A DNA stretch of 64,000 bases from Pseudothauera nasutitermitis (GTDB taxonomy: Bacteria > Pseudomonadota > Gammaproteobacteria > Burkholderiales > Rhodocyclaceae), in contig NZ_SSOC01000006.1 of assembly GCF_004801295.1 (NCBI RefSeq), forward strand, positions 62,001 through 126,000, written 5' to 3'. Of the stretch, positions 63,522 through 64,000 are shown one piece after another (within the stretch, counting starts at the first letter, position 1; each line of letters begins with the position of its first letter). The notes beneath the pieces are model-generated. The model searched no databases, was not told the origin of the DNA, and saw nothing but the letters and a program-made list of their open reading frames with translations. A program made the translations under genes and the position numbers.

Positions 63522-64000
63522 TCAGCGCAGCTGGCGCTGCAGGATGTTGGAGAACTCTTCCATGAAGCTCTCGCAACGGATGCTGAGGCGGTCGATGTCG
63601 TGCGCGAAGCGGTTGTAGGCCACCACCGCAGGAATCGCCGCGAACAGGCCGATGGCCGTGGCCACCAAGGCCTCGGCGATGCCGGGGGCGACGTGCGCCA
63701 GGGTGGCCGCGCCCACGCTGGACAGGCCGCGGAAGGCGTTCATGATGCCCCACACGGTGCCGAGCAGGCCGATGTAGGGCGACACCGAGCCGACCGAGGC
63801 GAGGAAGGCGAGATGGGCTTCCAGATCATCCACTTCGCGCTGATAGGTGGCGCGCATGGCGCGCCGCGCGCCTTCGATGATGGCATCGTGGTCGTGGCTC
63901 TTGGCGCGCAGCTTGGTGTATTCGCGGTAGCCGGCCTCGAAGATGCGTTCCATGCCGCCGGCGTGATGGCGGGCGGCGCTGGCCGACTGGTACAGGGCGT
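63522..64000 (-). CDS. tolQ: TolQ, N-terminus cut by window edge
   Basis: The frame is open to base 64000, so only about the last 159 residues are seen. They carry [20 protein letters not shown] and [20 protein letters not shown], the second and third membrane helices of TolQ, with the conserved Gly and Thr residues. The stop at 63522 precedes tolR by about 18 bp. The gene order tolQ-tolR-tolA-tolB-pal-cpoB is complete in the window apart from the start of tolQ. Confidence 0.95.
   Translation of the reverse strand, partial: ALYQSASAARHHAGGMERIFEAGYREYTKLRAKSHDHDAIIEGARRAMRATYQREVDDLEAHLAFLASVGSVSPYIGLLGTVWGIMNAFRGLSSVGAATLAHVAPGIAEALVATAIGLFAAIPAVVAYNRFAHDIDRLSIRCESFMEEFSNILQRQLR

Overview
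The window is GC-rich chromosomal DNA, most likely from a diazotrophic betaproteobacterium of the Azoarcus/Thauera (Rhodocyclales) kind. That placement is an inference from gene content: a DUF1840 gene, a cysteine-poor dksA followed by a cobW GTPase and yidD, the ttcA-folM-midA neighbourhood, a tol-pal-cpoB-queE-queC block, and nif genes arranged much as in Azotobacter.

Layout. 1-1.6 kb: upp (cut by the window edge), a purine-type phosphoribosyltransferase and a DUF1840 gene. 1.7-15.8 kb: a complete type I-F CRISPR-Cas locus with cas1, cas2-3, csy1, csy2, csy3, cas6f, an AT-rich leader and an array of 87 repeats. A 390-bp gap between cas2-3 and csy1 holds a degenerate repeat hairpin, a pseudo-spacer with a partial match 71 bp downstream, a six-codon ORF behind a perfect Shine-Dalgarno, a small terminator-like hairpin and two strong palindromes. 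Together these look like a CreTA-type or crRNA-autoregulation element. Near its trailer end the array holds two spacers in inverted orientation between two hybrid repeats.

15.8-30.3 kb: housekeeping and metabolic genes, including an FHA protein, ttcA, folM, midA, hydrolase, GST, SDR, DsbA-like, lytic transglycosylase, aminotransferase, dksA, cobW, yidD, isochorismatase-like and LysR. 30.4-33.8 kb: recC with no adjacent recB or recD. Its stop codon lies one base from the stop of nifM.

33.8-53.7 kb: a nitrogen-fixation accessory region. One leftward operon is iscA-nifU-nifS-cysE(nifP)-nifW-nifZ-nifM. A second is nifE-nifN-nifX-rseC-DUF269-DUF683-nifF plus a hypothetical gene. A short rightward operon encodes a 2Fe-2S ferredoxin, a NifZ-like protein and a NifX/NafY-like protein. 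A leftward LRV iron-sulfur repeat gene and a hypothetical gene follow. Four sigma-54 -24/-12 promoters, three of the leftward units carrying nearby NifA sites (TGT-N10-ACA), tie these units into one nitrogen-fixation regulon. nifHDK, nifB and nifA are not in the window. Between the two large nif operons lie unrelated genes: a low-GC orphan membrane protein, a zinc-ribbon membrane protein, a racemase, a TerB-like protein, and an ABC-F gene broken by a 7-bp tandem repeat.

53.9-64 kb: a large GGDEF-EAL sensor, two tRNA-Lys genes (CTT and TTT), a YeeE-type transporter, queC and queE, then cpoB, pal, tolB, tolA, tolR and tolQ (cut by the window edge), all leftward except the GGDEF-EAL gene.
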